From the NCBI GenBank assembly GCA_016180815.1, contig JACPAN010000006.1, forward strand, positions 1-64,000: a stretch of 64,000 nucleotides of DNA, written 5' to 3'. Position 1 is the first letter of the stretch. Every line of letters starts with the position of its first letter. The position numbers and the translations under genes were made by a program. The notes under the pieces are model-generated. The model saw only the letters and a program-made list of their open reading frames with translations, made no database searches and was not told the origin of the DNA. Shown piece after piece: positions 1 to 9,798 of this stretch. Origin of the DNA: Elusimicrobiota bacterium. Lineage in GTDB: Bacteria; Elusimicrobiota; Elusimicrobia; JACQPE01.

Positions 1-501
1 CCTTTCCGGGTCGCCAAAGACATGGGCGTTCCCAGGACCACGATTTTATATTGGATGGAAAAAAGCAAATTGGATTCCGTGGATGCTCTACCCGTCCAGC
101 ACAAGCCCCAGGAGCTGGTTGCAACGCCTAACTTCGATCCCGCTGAAATCATCAAGAAGAATATCTACGTCACCTACTGGAGGGCCTGCCTGAAGCATTT
201 GACGATAGTAAATAGAAAACCTAAGTCAGAGGATGCGGAAAGGTCCTCGAGAATCCTTAAGAATTTGGAGTTTCGAGTGAGCGCGGTCTGGGCTCCCAAA
301 ACAGGTTCAAGCGCCATCTCCATCCCCTGCGCCGAGGAGGACAAGATCACTTTCCGCGAGTTTATCATCGAGCGAAAGCAGTCTGATGCGAGCGAGAGCA
401 AAGAGGCAAAAAGCAGCCTGGCCGAGCCTAGCCCCGACACTCCAGAGCAGGGCGAAGCCGCCGGGAAGCCCGCCGATCAAAAGGCGGCGGAAGGGGCATA
501 A
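1..501 (+). CDS. Terminase small subunit-like protein (5' partial)
   Basis: The reading frame is open from base 1, so the N-terminus lies outside the window. The first visible residues form a helix-turn-helix (VAKDMGVPRTTILYWM), as expected for the DNA-recognition part of a small terminase that brings phage DNA to the packaging motor. The middle is helical and charged; the last 40 residues are Ala/Pro/Glu-rich and probably disordered. It lies 200 bases before the large terminase on the same strand, which is the main ground for the call. It could also be a phage regulator with a similar helix-turn-helix. Confidence 0.6.
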   Translation, partial: PFRVAKDMGVPRTTILYWMEKSKLDSVDALPVQHKPQELVATPNFDPAEIIKKNIYVTYWRACLKHLTIVNRKPKSEDAERSSRILKNLEFRVSAVWAPKTGSSAISIPCAEEDKITFREFIIERKQSDASESKEAKSSLAEPSPDTPEQGEAAGKPADQKAAEGA

Positions 502-703
502 ATTATGGCGTTTAATGGCATTTTTCCTAGTCATAGTGTGTCATTACGTCATCATTATTTCCCCTCGGAGAATCACGCCCAAAACCATCAAAAATTTAGC
601 GTAAAAATCCCAGGCCAAACCTGGCACACTCCCCCTTTGATTTTGTTTCGACACTTTTGGTCTTTATGGCCCAAATTTTTCATTCGACACTATTTAGGGC
701 AAC

Positions 704-2092
704 ATGGATAAAAACCAAGCCGAAGAAGAAAACTTGACCATTAGCGACTCCGACCGCAGGCTCTGGGACCTCTTTGTTTTTGCCAAGCGCATCCTGAGCT
801 ATGACAAGATCACCAAGCTCCACATGGGTTGGTTCAAGGCGCTCTTGGACAGCCAGTTCCTGCTGCTCTTGGCCCCGCGCGGACACCTCAAGTCAACGGT
901 AGCCACGACCTGTTATCCGTTATGGAGGCTGACCCAGGATCAGAACCTAAGGGTTTTGATAGTCAATGAAACCCTGGATCAGGCCAGAAAGTTTTTAGGG
1001 CAGATTAAAGACCACATTCTTTTCAATGAAATCTTCCGTGAGCGCTATGGGGCCTGGGACATGGCCGCCACTAAATGGACTGAGAACTCGGTGGTCATCC
1101 CCAGAACCAAAATCCTTAAGGAACCCAGTCTCGCCTGCGGAGGGGTGCTGGGCAACCTTGTTTCTCTCCATAACGATCTCATCATCCTGGACGATCCAGT
1201 ATCGAACAACAACTCCCTGACGCCTCACATGAGGGATAAACTCCTGGGCTGGTTCACCAACGTCATCCTGCCCGCTCTTGAGCCGGACGGGCAATTGATC
1301 TTAGTTGGAACCCGCTGGCAAGCCCAGGACCTTTACGGCCATATCCTGGAGAGCCCTGGATTTTCTCACTGGGCCAAGATCGTCCAGTCCGCCGAATGGC
1401 GGGATGAAGAGGGGAGCCGCTGTCTTTTGTTTCCCGAGCGCTTTACCCCGGAGAAGCTCGATCAGCTCAAAGGCGCAATGGGGACCGCGAGTTACTACTG
1501 CCAAATGCTAAACGACGTATCCGGCCAGGAGGGATCGGATTTTAAGATCGAGTGGCTCCGCGCAGGCCGCTATGTGGAGAGGCCCAAAGACGCCAACATC
1601 TACATCGGCGTTGATTTAGCGGCTGGCAGCGACGAATCCCATTCCAAGTTCGCCTACGCCGTAATCGCCATCCCCAAAGGCGAGAAGGACGCCTACGTTC
1701 TGGACGCGCAAAAGATGTCCATTAAGTTTCCCGAGCAGGTAAAAACGATCAAGATGCTCCACCGCGTCCACAAGCCGACCATCATGGGAATCGAGGCCAA
1801 CGCCTATCAGCAGTCCATGCTTCAGGTTTTACGGGTGGATGAGGAAACCGCCAGGCTCAATATCAAGGGCATCACTACCCAGGGAGACAAGCAAAGGCGC
1901 ATACGGGGGCTGGCCGTTCTTTTTGAAAACGGGGCCATCCGGCTTCCCAATGATCTGACCGATCTTGAAACGGAGCTTTTGCATTTTCCCAAAGGCAATG
2001 ATGATTTGCTTGACGCGCTTTGGCTCGCCTTGGAGGCTTTCCATGAGCAGAAGACAGAACCCAAGATATATTTTGTGGATGACTTGGCATGA
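704..2092 (+). CDS. terL: Terminase large subunit (packaging ATPase-nuclease)
   Basis: Motor that cuts concatemeric phage DNA and pumps it into the prohead through the portal. The N-terminal ATPase has an atypical Walker A (APRGHLKST, residues 57-65) and a Walker B (LIILDDP, about residue 158). The C-terminal RNase H-like nuclease shows the acidic GVDLAAG strand (about residue 305) and a late Asp pair in DDLLDALW near the end. At 462 residues it is a normal length for the Terminase_6/gp17-like group. The stop overlaps the start of the next small gene (ATGA). It is followed by the portal gene, the usual order. Confidence 0.93.
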   Translation: MDKNQAEEENLTISDSDRRLWDLFVFAKRILSYDKITKLHMGWFKALLDSQFLLLLAPRGHLKSTVATTCYPLWRLTQDQNLRVLIVNETLDQARKFLGQIKDHILFNEIFRERYGAWDMAATKWTENSVVIPRTKILKEPSLACGGVLGNLVSLHNDLIILDDPVSNNNSLTPHMRDKLLGWFTNVILPALEPDGQLILVGTRWQAQDLYGHILESPGFSHWAKIVQSAEWRDEEGSRCLLFPERFTPEKLDQLKGAMGTASYYCQMLNDVSGQEGSDFKIEWLRAGRYVERPKDANIYIGVDLAAGSDESHSKFAYAVIAIPKGEKDAYVLDAQKMSIKFPEQVKTIKMLHRVHKPTIMGIEANAYQQSMLQVLRVDEETARLNIKGITTQGDKQRRIRGLAVLFENGAIRLPNDLTDLETELLHFPKGNDDLLDALWLALEAFHEQKTEPKIYFVDDLA

Positions 2093-2217
2093 GAGAAGAA
2101 ACCGTTGGGTATAGCGAAAACACCGTTTATATTGCGTGCCTCGTTTGCGGCGCGCTTAACCCAGATAGCGAAACTAAATGTGAAAGCTGCGGGCACTGCT
2201 TGAGGTGCGAAGGATAA
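2089..2217 (+). CDS. Small zinc-ribbon protein, 42 residues
   Basis: Short gene whose ATG overlaps the terminase stop (ATGA) and which ends four bases before the portal start, so it is translationally coupled in the packaging operon. It has two clusters: CLVC (residues 17-20) and a dense CESCGHCLRC (31-40), the pattern of a zinc ribbon or small zinc-binding knot. I do not recognise a specific family. Tiny Cys-rich proteins at this place occur in several phages; its job is unknown. Perfect fit between flanking genes and conserved Cys spacing argue that it is real. Confidence 0.7.
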   Translation: MREETVGYSENTVYIACLVCGALNPDSETKCESCGHCLRCEG

Positions 2218-2221
2218 TCTG

Positions 2222-4334
2222 ATGGGACTGCGAGAAAAAATCATCAAGGCTCTTTTGGGAAGCGTGATCCAGGAGGAAATTAAAAAATCCTCCAAGCAGA
2301 TCGTTTCCCATGTTCCCGGCATATCTCTTAGCGAAGGCGTCCTACCGGACATTGACTTTGAAATTTTCAATCAAATGTACGAGCAGACCTCCTGGGTGCG
2401 GGCCGTGGTAAGCGTCATCTGCAAGGCGGTGACTGCCAGGGGCTACGCGATTCTCCCAGCTAAGCCCAATGCTGATTCTAAAAATGCCGAGATTCTTCAG
2501 GAGTTTTTCGCCAACTGCAATCCCAACGACACGCTGGTGGAGATATTAGACGACCTGGCCCGCGACGTTTACGTCTTTGGCAACGCGTTCCTGGAGGTGG
2601 TCTATGGCCCCAATGGAAAGCCAAGAGAGATGTGGAGTCTGGATGCCACCAACATGCGGGTCAAGGCGGATGATCACGGCGCGATTATGGGATATCTCCA
2701 GATCCCCAGGTTTGCTACGTCAAGAAGCCAGTCGGGGAAGGTCGAGTTCGCGCCCAAAGAGGTGATTCACTTCAAGCTGGGAACCAAGGGGGCTACCCTT
2801 TACGGCCTTTCCCCGCTGGCTTCCCTCATCTTGCCCATCACAGTGGATAAATACGCCCAGGTCTATAACCGCGCTTTCTTTGTCAATGGAGCCAAGATCA
2901 GGGGAGCCATCATCATGAAAGACGCCACGCCTGAGCAGGTGGAAAGAAATCAGGAGTACATGAAAGCCCGAGCTCAAAACCCGGACCTGTCCCATTCCGA
3001 TCTGGTGCTTGAAGGCGATATCGAGTTCAAACAAATCAGCACCAACCAAAAGGACATGGAGTTCTTGGAGCTGCGGGAATTTACCCGCAATGAAATCCTG
3101 GCCGTCTACGGCGTGCCTCCAGGCAAAGTCTCGATTATTGAGACCGGCAACATCGGAGCTGGCACCGGCGAGCATCAAACCCAAACTTTTTACGAGGAAA
3201 CCATCCTGCCCTTCCAGATGCGGGTGGCTGAGAAAATCACCAAGCACGTCATCAGACAGGGATTTGGAATAACCGACTGGGCCTTCCAATTCAACAAGCG
3301 CTCAATTGATGAGAAGGATCAGGCTGAGATTTTCAACATCTACCTTCAAAACGGCGTGTTCAGCCCGGAAGAGGTGCGCCGTCTCGTGGCTCCCAGGATG
3401 CCGGAGATGCAGAAATCCCTAAACGATGATGGGGCTCATGAGATCGAGAAAGCAAAACTCAAGCCCAGCGAAACCATTGTCAACGCGACCAAGGATGTCG
3501 TGGCTATCGAGAATAGGTTCGCGGCTGCCCTTGAGAGGTTTTTCCGGGATACAAAAGCGGCCTTAGCGGCGCGGATTGGTCAGTTGCGGCCGCGATCTAT
3601 ATTGCCGAAGCTCAGTAGCATAAGCCTGCCGATCAAAGACGTGGATATCCCCTATCGGGACATGATCCTGCGGTCAGCGGATTTTCCAGAAGAAGCCAAG
3701 CAGCTGGATGAACTCGAAGTTTTGCTTGAGCTTATCGACAAGGGAAGGATTGCCAGGCTTCTGGAGAAGTTTTCTCTGGAGGCCGCGCAAAAAGGCCTTA
3801 AGCTTTCCGCGCGCAGAGCAAGTCTGGAGGACGTGGAAGAGCTGACCCAGGCTCTTGAGGAGAGCTTGAAAAACAACGCCGCTGCCCTGGCTGGCCATGT
3901 TTCCGAAGCTTTGAAGGCCGGCTTGAGACAGTCATTGATCGAAGGGATTGCGGCCAGCGACACTATTCCTCAGCTCATGCGCCGCATCGAAAGCCAGATG
4001 GACTCTGTGGCCACGGTCAGCGCTGGATGCCCAGGGCAATGTTTTAAGGGCCGGACACACACGTTCGATGGAGCGATCAACGGTTGCGGAGATTATCGCC
4101 CGCACAGAGGCCAACCGAGCCTTCAACGAAGGCAATCTCGACGCTTTGAGGCAAGCCGAGGTTGAACGTGTGAGGTGGCTTCTCGCCTCGGATGCCTGCC
4201 CTCAGTGCGTAGCCGCGGCCGAGATCATCGCTGGAAATAAGCTGGGCAAGGTGCTTTCAATTGACGACGCGTCGGGACAAATTCCAGTGCATCCAAATTG
4301 CCGCTGCACCTGGATAACGGAGGTGGAACAGTGA
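2222..4334 (+). CDS. Phage portal protein with MuF-like minor head domain (looks broken)
   Basis: Portal proteins form the dodecameric ring at one vertex through which DNA enters and leaves. The N-terminal 420 residues match the HK97/SPP1-type portal group: basic/hydrophobic start, a conserved region around VVYGPNGKPREMW, and the EFTRNEILAVYGVPP segment typical of HK97 gp3-like portals. The C-terminal part is helical and merges into a MuF/SPP1 gp7-like domain with the CPQC...HPNCRC cysteine/histidine pattern near the end. Portal-MuF fusions are known. The gene looks broken (about one break). Its end overlaps the GTG start of the next gene. Confidence 0.8.
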
Positions 4335-7300
4335 ACGCGATAGAAACGTTAAAGATAAATTTAGCGGAACACGGGAATCTCTTCCAGGTTGACAGCCTGG
4401 ATAAACTCTCCGACCAGGAGCTTTTATCAATGGATTTTATCCTGTACCGGGTATGGGAGTTCAAAAGAAAAGGGCACGGGGTCTTCTTGGATGGCGAAGA
4501 CTGGGATTTTGAGGATATGGTCGCGTCTCACGCCCATGTCCGGCAAGAAATGAACAAGCGCGCCCTGCGGCATCTAATTCAGGATGAACTGGACGACCAG
4601 ACCCAGCCTTTAATCCGTGAGGCCACGGAAAAACAGGAAGGGCGAACTGGAACAATCGTCCAGACCATCATCCTTGATAAGAAGGTCTTCTCCACCGAGG
4701 CTGAGGCAAAGCACTGGGCCGAGGATCACGGTTTCCGGACCGACAAGGTCGATGAGACAGAAAACTCCTTTCGTTTCAGGCAGAGTGATCCTGACGATTT
4801 CGACCCGGACGGCTTCGGCCAGGGGGAACGGTTCAGGACTATCCATCTCACCGATGGCGTCCAGGCCGTTATCGGTTTCCTGAATGAGAAATCGGCAGAT
4901 GCGGTCGGGGAAGGCGTTGAGGATTTGGATGTGGCCTTCTTTAACCCTTTCCATGATGACCAGGGCCGTTTTTCTTCCGGCTCCGGCGGTGGTTCAGGCG
5001 GCAGCGCACATGGGGGCGCGAAGGGCGGCGAGGTTTCAGAATTAAGAATTGAGAGCGGCAAAATCAGCGGCAAGCCTAGGATCAATCCACGAGAGATCGC
5101 AAGCATAGTCAAAAAGCAAACGTCAGTAATTCCCAAAACATATCTCCAAGGCATAAAAAAAGTGGAAGCCTCGGATACTGAAATAGAAGTATTCAGGGAA
5201 TTGGGGATGAAACGGGAAGCGGAGAGAATGAAAAATCGAGTTCTTGGAACCTACAATAAGAAAACCCGCGAGATATGGATGAACCCATTCGCCTCAGCCA
5301 AAGGGCATCTAGTTGCGAAAACCGTCACGCACGAGGTCGGTCACCATGTTTGGAACAGATTTTTGTCGCCAAGCCAACAGAATGCCTGGATAGGCGTTTC
5401 GCGCGCCAAAGAACGCAGGGTGACGAGATATGCGCGAACCAGCCCGCAAGAGCATTTTTCCGAATCGTTCGCTTTTTACTATAGCGGCAGATCCACCCGG
5501 CAGTTTTTGGCTGCCACAAATCCGTCGGCTTCAAAATTCTTTGAGAAACACGGAAAGCCGTTTATTAAATTCCTTGTGGATACTGAAATTTCTAAGAGTG
5601 AATTTACCTTGCCCGAGGAACTGGAAATTTTGGTCGTAGACGAAACGCTGCCAGGAAGACCTGATGCCATTGAGACCATCGCTCAAAATGCCGCTGATTT
5701 TATTGACGAGTTTATAGCTGATCTGGCTTGGCGCGGCGAGGCGATGATTGAGACTTCCGAGGAATTTGAGAGGCTAAAATCCGAATTATCGAAGCAATTA
5801 AAAAAAGCGCTGGGGGCGATCTCTGAGGAAAGTGCTAACTCTTCTGATCGATCATCAATTATTTTTGAAGATAAAACTGCTGATGATGTGGACAAAGGCG
5901 TTCGTCAAGCCTTCGGCTCCTACGGCGGAAAACGGTTCCTGGCTCACAGGATCGCCTCCTACATCCCGCACCACCGCACCTATGTTGAGCCTTTCGCGGG
6001 CGGTGCGGCCGTGCTCTACGCAAAGGACCCATCGCCCCAGGAGGTCTTAAACGACCGCGATCCAGAGATCGCCTTCATGCACCGCTTTATTCGGAATCAC
6101 AGCGCGGAGGATCGGGCGGCGCTGGCCAGGCGCGATTGGGTGATCCGTAAGGAGACCCATGAACGCTTGAAGGAGATGAAGCCCGATAGCGACCGGGACC
6201 GCTTTTACAAGTCCTTCTATCTCACCCGATCCTCATACGGCAAACAGCGCGGCGGCTCATTTAACCCCGCCAACGCCGGGGTTCGCATCGACTTTCCGGC
6301 CAACATCGAACGGGCGCAGGCGCGGCTCAAGAACGTCGCGGTCAGCAACAAGGATTACCGCGAGATTTTGAAGGAGCATGACAGCCCAGAGACCTTTTTT
6401 TACATGGACCCGCCTTACCCCGGAAAGTTCAACCTTTTTGATTTTGGTTTCAAGGAGGAGGAATTCCTAAAGGCGGTCAAAGGGCTCAAGGCTCATTGGA
6501 TTATTTCCTACCCGGTGGAAAACGCTGAAGTTTTCAAGGGTTTCAACGTCTATAGAGTCAAGCGCAGAAACCAGATGAAGGGTCCGGGCGGCAACCAGGA
6601 GTGGGTGACCGAACTCCTTGTCTCAAACTTCCCGCTTAAGCCTCTGCATCTTTACATTGAGAAAGAACTGGACCCAACGCCCGAGGGTCTGGAAGCCGAA
6701 GCGCCGGAACTGCTGCCGCAGATTGAGCAGGAACCAGAGTTGGAGAAGGTCCAGGCCGCGTTCAAAAGCCCTGGCGGCAAGTACAGGCTCTATAAGAAAA
6801 TCATCGCCTTGATCCCGGAGCATAAAACCTTCGTTGAGGGCTTTTGTGGCGGGGCTCAGGTTTTTTTCCATAAAAAGAGATCGGAAACCGAGGTCATCAA
6901 TGACGTGAACTCCGACCTCATATTCTCTTACCGCTTCATCAAGAACATGGCTCCGGAAGACTGGGAGTGGCTCAAAAAACAAAACTGGGTTATCTCAAGA
7001 GGCAGGGCGAGAAAAGTCTTTGAGATAAAGCCCAGAAACCCAAGGGAACGGTTCTACCGCTTCGCCTACCTCAACAAATCCACCTACTGGGGAAGGACGG
7101 ACGTTTGGGAAGGCGTGCGGACCGGACCAAAAGGCGATGGCTATCACATTAAGCTCGTAGGTCGCCTTCCAGAAATTAAAGAAAGGCTCCAAGGAGTAAG
7201 GCTTCACTCCTTGGATTGGAAAGAAGCGATCAAGCAGTATGATTCAAAAGACACTTTCTTCTATCTTGACCCGCCTTATCCGCTTCACTGGCCCAAGGAA

Positions 7301-7588
7301 GGCGGCGGCCACGGGTCAAAGTTTTTCAAGGAAGAGGAAATGCTTCCAGTTCTTAAAAACATCAAAGGAAAATTCGTCTTGAGCTATGAGCTTGAAAAGG
7401 TGAGCATCTTCAAGGGCTTCAAGACCTACCGCGTCAAAACCTTATGGACCGGGATGCACCAGCTGGGCGTGCGCTCCAAGTATGAGCTGCTCGTTTCTAA
7501 TTTTCCTCTTAAGCCAAACGATCTCTATGTCGAGAAATCCTTAGAGTCCATCAGGGTATTAACGTCAGGCGCGACGGTTGCTTTGTAA
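4331..7588 (+). CDS. MuF-linked protein: HExxH metalloprotease domain plus two D12-class adenine methyltransferases
   Basis: 1085 residues from GTG 4331, chosen because GGAGG lies 7 bases upstream and the start overlaps the preceding stop. Parts in order: N-terminal 1-205, acidic and unrecognised; Gly/Ser linker 206-235; zinc-metalloprotease-like region with HEVGHH at 334-339; a helical spacer; a first Dam/D12-type N6-adenine methyltransferase (FAGGAA at 555, DPPYP at 693); and a second copy (FCGGAQ at 838, DPPYP at 980). Both copies keep the SAM and catalytic motifs. The place directly after portal/MuF suggests a virion-associated protein that enters the cell with the DNA, as P1 DarB-type enzymes do. 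Substrate sites and protease target are unknown. No break seen. Confidence 0.85.
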   Translation: MNAIETLKINLAEHGNLFQVDSLDKLSDQELLSMDFILYRVWEFKRKGHGVFLDGEDWDFEDMVASHAHVRQEMNKRALRHLIQDELDDQTQPLIREATEKQEGRTGTIVQTIILDKKVFSTEAEAKHWAEDHGFRTDKVDETENSFRFRQSDPDDFDPDGFGQGERFRTIHLTDGVQAVIGFLNEKSADAVGEGVEDLDVAFFNPFHDDQGRFSSGSGGGSGGSAHGGAKGGEVSELRIESGKISGKPRINPREIASIVKKQTSVIPKTYLQGIKKVEASDTEIEVFRELGMKREAERMKNRVLGTYNKKTREIWMNPFASAKGHLVAKTVTHEVGHHVWNRFLSPSQQNAWIGVSRAKERRVTRYARTSPQEHFSESFAFYYSGRSTRQFLAATNPSASKFFEKHGKPFIKFLVDTEISKSEFTLPEELEILVVDETLPGRPDAIETIAQNAADFIDEFIADLAWRGEAMIETSEEFERLKSELSKQLKKALGAISEESANSSDRSSIIFEDKTADDVDKGVRQAFGSYGGKRFLAHRIASYIPHHRTYVEPFAGGAAVLYAKDPSPQEVLNDRDPEIAFMHRFIRNHSAEDRAALARRDWVIRKETHERLKEMKPDSDRDRFYKSFYLTRSSYGKQRGGSFNPANAGVRIDFPANIERAQARLKNVAVSNKDYREILKEHDSPETFFYMDPPYPGKFNLFDFGFKEEEFLKAVKGLKAHWIISYPVENAEVFKGFNVYRVKRRNQMKGPGGNQEWVTELLVSNFPLKPLHLYIEKELDPTPEGLEAEAPELLPQIEQEPELEKVQAAFKSPGGKYRLYKKIIALIPEHKTFVEGFCGGAQVFFHKKRSETEVINDVNSDLIFSYRFIKNMAPEDWEWLKKQNWVISRGRARKVFEIKPRNPRERFYRFAYLNKSTYWGRTDVWEGVRTGPKGDGYHIKLVGRLPEIKERLQGVRLHSLDWKEAIKQYDSKDTFFYLDPPYPLHWPKEGGGHGSKFFKEEEMLPVLKNIKGKFVLSYELEKVSIFKGFKTYRVKTLWTGMHQLGVRSKYELLVSNFPLKPNDLYVEKSLESIRVLTSGATVAL

Positions 7589-7627
7589 TTTGGCTAAACA
7601 ACGTTTTCTGGGGTCTTATTTTCTGAC

Positions 7628-9424
7628 TCAGAGGGTTGAGAAGTATTTGCGAATGCGAGCTGCCATGAGCTGCCGTCGTTTAATGAGGAAGGCGGGATAG
7701 TCAGCCACGCCCATTTCATTGACACTATCCGGGATAGCGTGCATAGAAAAATTTTCTTTCAATTCGTCTGCATCTGCGATGTTGCCATATTTCTTCTTAC
7801 CCCCGTTGCACTGCTCAAAAGCCTGCTTGAAATATACACTAGGCGGTTTGTCTCCGATGGCGATATTTATCTCGCTCTGTGCGACAGCGTAATTGGCGAT
7901 CTGATTGTAGAGATTACGAGGAATACCTTCTTTCTTTAAGAAATTGCGGGGAACAACATGATGAACATCTGATTTCACCTCAATGAGTTCGCGGACCGTG
8001 ATGTCACGAGAAAGGAAACCTTTGTCACCGAGTTTTACCTGCGCAGCCTGAAAGACGCGGAAGTATGGGCTGGTGGCCGCGGAGGTGTCCATCTCTTGCG
8101 GTAGGGTGACATTCCAGAAAGAATCGCTAAGTTCACCGGCGATTATTGAATCGTTATAGACTTCGATGCCCTGTGAATCAAGCTGGCGAATGTCATAGTC
8201 AATCTGCGATTCCGGCGAACCTGAGTAACGCCCGCGCAGCAGGGACATGACAAACCAGCGGCGAACACAGCGCTCGATGTTAGCTGGCGGATGCTTTTTT
8301 GCCCGAAGTGACAGATAGAGCATGTAGGCAAAATTTAGAGTAGTCTTGGAACTAAGTAGCGAGGCATCGACGAAACCTGCCGATCTGATGATGAGCAGAA
8401 AAGTTTTGAAGTCATGCTCGTTCATGAATCGCAAAACGGATGCCTTCAGACGTGTGAATGAGTCCTGGATGACAGCTTCTTCGTACTGTCTTGTCTCGAA
8501 ATTACGGCCCGACAGAAGCGCGACAAGGTCTTGGAGCTTTCCGCGCCGGAATTCAGTGGTGAACGCGACTCGGAGCATGTCGGTATAGGCCGGATCGTAA
8601 ATGTCGTCGTTCTCCTTCTTTAGCCATGACATCTGGCTAAAATATTCAGTCTTCGTAAAAGCGGGATCGTTTTTATCAATCTTGTCATAGAACTCTGGGG
8701 CAACGGCAAGATGGCAAAAGTAGTCAATCGCTTTGCGCAGCGCATTGCCGCCGTAGGTTTCATTCACGGCAATCTTGGACATGGCAAAGTCTGCCTGACT
8801 AAGCGGCGTTCCTTCGCTATTGACTCGAATGAAAATCTCAGTAACAGTCTCGATATCGAGGTCGTCGGCCAGATCAATCACCCCGACGTGATTGTTCACG
8901 ATTTTACGAAGGCGTTCGATGGTGGAGAAGATGGCATCTGGGTCTACGCCAGGATTTGCTGACGCGTAATTTTTGGTGGCTTGTAAAAGTTTAACGCTTG
9001 GAGAGAAAAGGTCCGCAATATCGGCAATCCAGGCAACGTCTTTCTTTATCGCTGGGTTGGACACCTCAAAGCGTTCCTCGACTGGGTGGAAAGCTATGCG
9101 GATGCGAACCATCTCGTAATCCTTTGTGAGCACCTCTTCGCCCAACAGGGATGCCATAAGTGCGGTGATCCTCTGTTGGCCGTCAATCAGGATGCGTTTT
9201 CCAGAGGAGAGTGAGCCATCCTTCAGTTTCACGTTCGGATTACGCCACGCAATCAAATAGCCGACAGGATAACCACGATAAAGAGAGTCGAGGAGATCGC
9301 GTACTTGAGTGGCTTCCCATACAAAGGGGCGCTGAATTTCTGGTATGGCAATTTCTTTCGACTTGACCCAAGTTAGAAGTGTTTCAATAGAATGCGGCGT
9401 GACTGAGTAGCGTTGCGTGGACAT
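7628..9424 (-). CDS. DUF262/DUF1524 (GmrSD-like) nuclease, probable defence gene
   Basis: 598 residues from the ATG with AAGGAG upstream; longer upstream starts lack a ribosome site. The N-terminal DUF262 domain has the [10 protein letters not shown] and [11 protein letters not shown] motifs; DGQQR is the ParB-like nucleotide-binding/hydrolysing signature. A long helical middle follows, then a C-terminal DUF1524-type His-Me finger with HHVVPRNFL. The fusion of both halves in one chain matches GmrSD-type enzymes, which use NTP hydrolysis to cut modified DNA, and related defence proteins. It lies antisense inside the phage head module, so it is a cargo gene with its own promoter region. The target modification cannot be told from sequence. 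Confidence 0.85.
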   Translation of the reverse strand: MSTQRYSVTPHSIETLLTWVKSKEIAIPEIQRPFVWEATQVRDLLDSLYRGYPVGYLIAWRNPNVKLKDGSLSSGKRILIDGQQRITALMASLLGEEVLTKDYEMVRIRIAFHPVEERFEVSNPAIKKDVAWIADIADLFSPSVKLLQATKNYASANPGVDPDAIFSTIERLRKIVNNHVGVIDLADDLDIETVTEIFIRVNSEGTPLSQADFAMSKIAVNETYGGNALRKAIDYFCHLAVAPEFYDKIDKNDPAFTKTEYFSQMSWLKKENDDIYDPAYTDMLRVAFTTEFRRGKLQDLVALLSGRNFETRQYEEAVIQDSFTRLKASVLRFMNEHDFKTFLLIIRSAGFVDASLLSSKTTLNFAYMLYLSLRAKKHPPANIERCVRRWFVMSLLRGRYSGSPESQIDYDIRQLDSQGIEVYNDSIIAGELSDSFWNVTLPQEMDTSAATSPYFRVFQAAQVKLGDKGFLSRDITVRELIEVKSDVHHVVPRNFLKKEGIPRNLYNQIANYAVAQSEINIAIGDKPPSVYFKQAFEQCNGGKKKYGNIADADELKENFSMHAIPDSVNEMGVADYPAFLIKRRQLMAARIRKYFSTL

Positions 9425-9475
9425 AATCAGGAAACTCCTTTTAATATTAGCCCTAAATAAATGCGGGTTCAAGAA

Positions 9476-9499
9476 CATAAAGCGTTTAAACGCTTTATG
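9476..9499. promoter_or_regulatory. Perfect 24-bp palindrome between divergent genes, candidate operator
   Basis: Twenty-four bases, fully self-complementary, centred on GCGTTTAAACGC. It lies 52 bases upstream of the DUF262 gene start and 38 bases upstream of the rightward gene at 9537. A perfect palindrome without a loop fits a dimeric repressor site better than a terminator. An AT-rich element lies on each side. Which protein binds is unknown. Confidence 0.6.
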
Positions 9500-9536
9500 G
9501 ACAACAGGGCCCAAGATGCGTTAAATATTAAACAGG

Positions 9537-9722
9537 ATGACCCAGGTGGAGGAAGAGCGCGAACTTGATGCCAAAAAAGCCATGTGGAATTTGCTCGATC
9601 GGCTTATTGACAAGAAGGCCTATGGAACCATCGAAGCTTTTGTTCAAGAGGGTCAAGTCGTCAGAATCGAAAAAAAGGAATCCTTTTTACCAAAAGATTT
9701 TTGCCGCTTAACAGCGGAATAG
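9537..9722 (+). CDS. DUF2292-like small protein
   Basis: 61 residues. The segment YGTIEAFVQEGQVVRIEKKE resembles the short DUF2292 family, whose members carry a G-x-V/I-x-I-x-x-x-D/E-G-x-V-x-x-I-x-(R/K)-x-E pattern and have no known function; they often occur in phages and near sporulation or nitrogen genes. ATG with a weak AGG upstream. It is transcribed away from the DUF262 gene across a palindrome and ends just before a hairpin terminator, so it may form its own small unit. Confidence 0.6.
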   Translation: MTQVEEERELDAKKAMWNLLDRLIDKKAYGTIEAFVQEGQVVRIEKKESFLPKDFCRLTAE

Positions 9723-9745
9723 CTTAAGCGCTATCGAAAAAATCG

Positions 9746-9783
9746 AGGCGTTATCAGCCTAAAAAGCTGGTAGCGCCTTTTTT
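9746..9783 (+). terminator. Rho-independent terminator
   Basis: Thirteen-base stem (arms 9746-9758 and 9766-9778, with G-U pairs), seven-base loop and a run of six T at 9778-9783. It closes the small DUF2292 unit and lies 16 bases before the prohead protease start, so it would also isolate the capsid operon from cargo transcription. Confidence 0.75.
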
Positions 9784-9798
9784 GTTGAGCAAAGGAGT

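Noticed and set aside
9424-9514. Longer N-terminus for the DUF262 gene
   Set aside because: The extra 30 codons run through the palindrome and lack a ribosome site; AAGGAG supports the later ATG.
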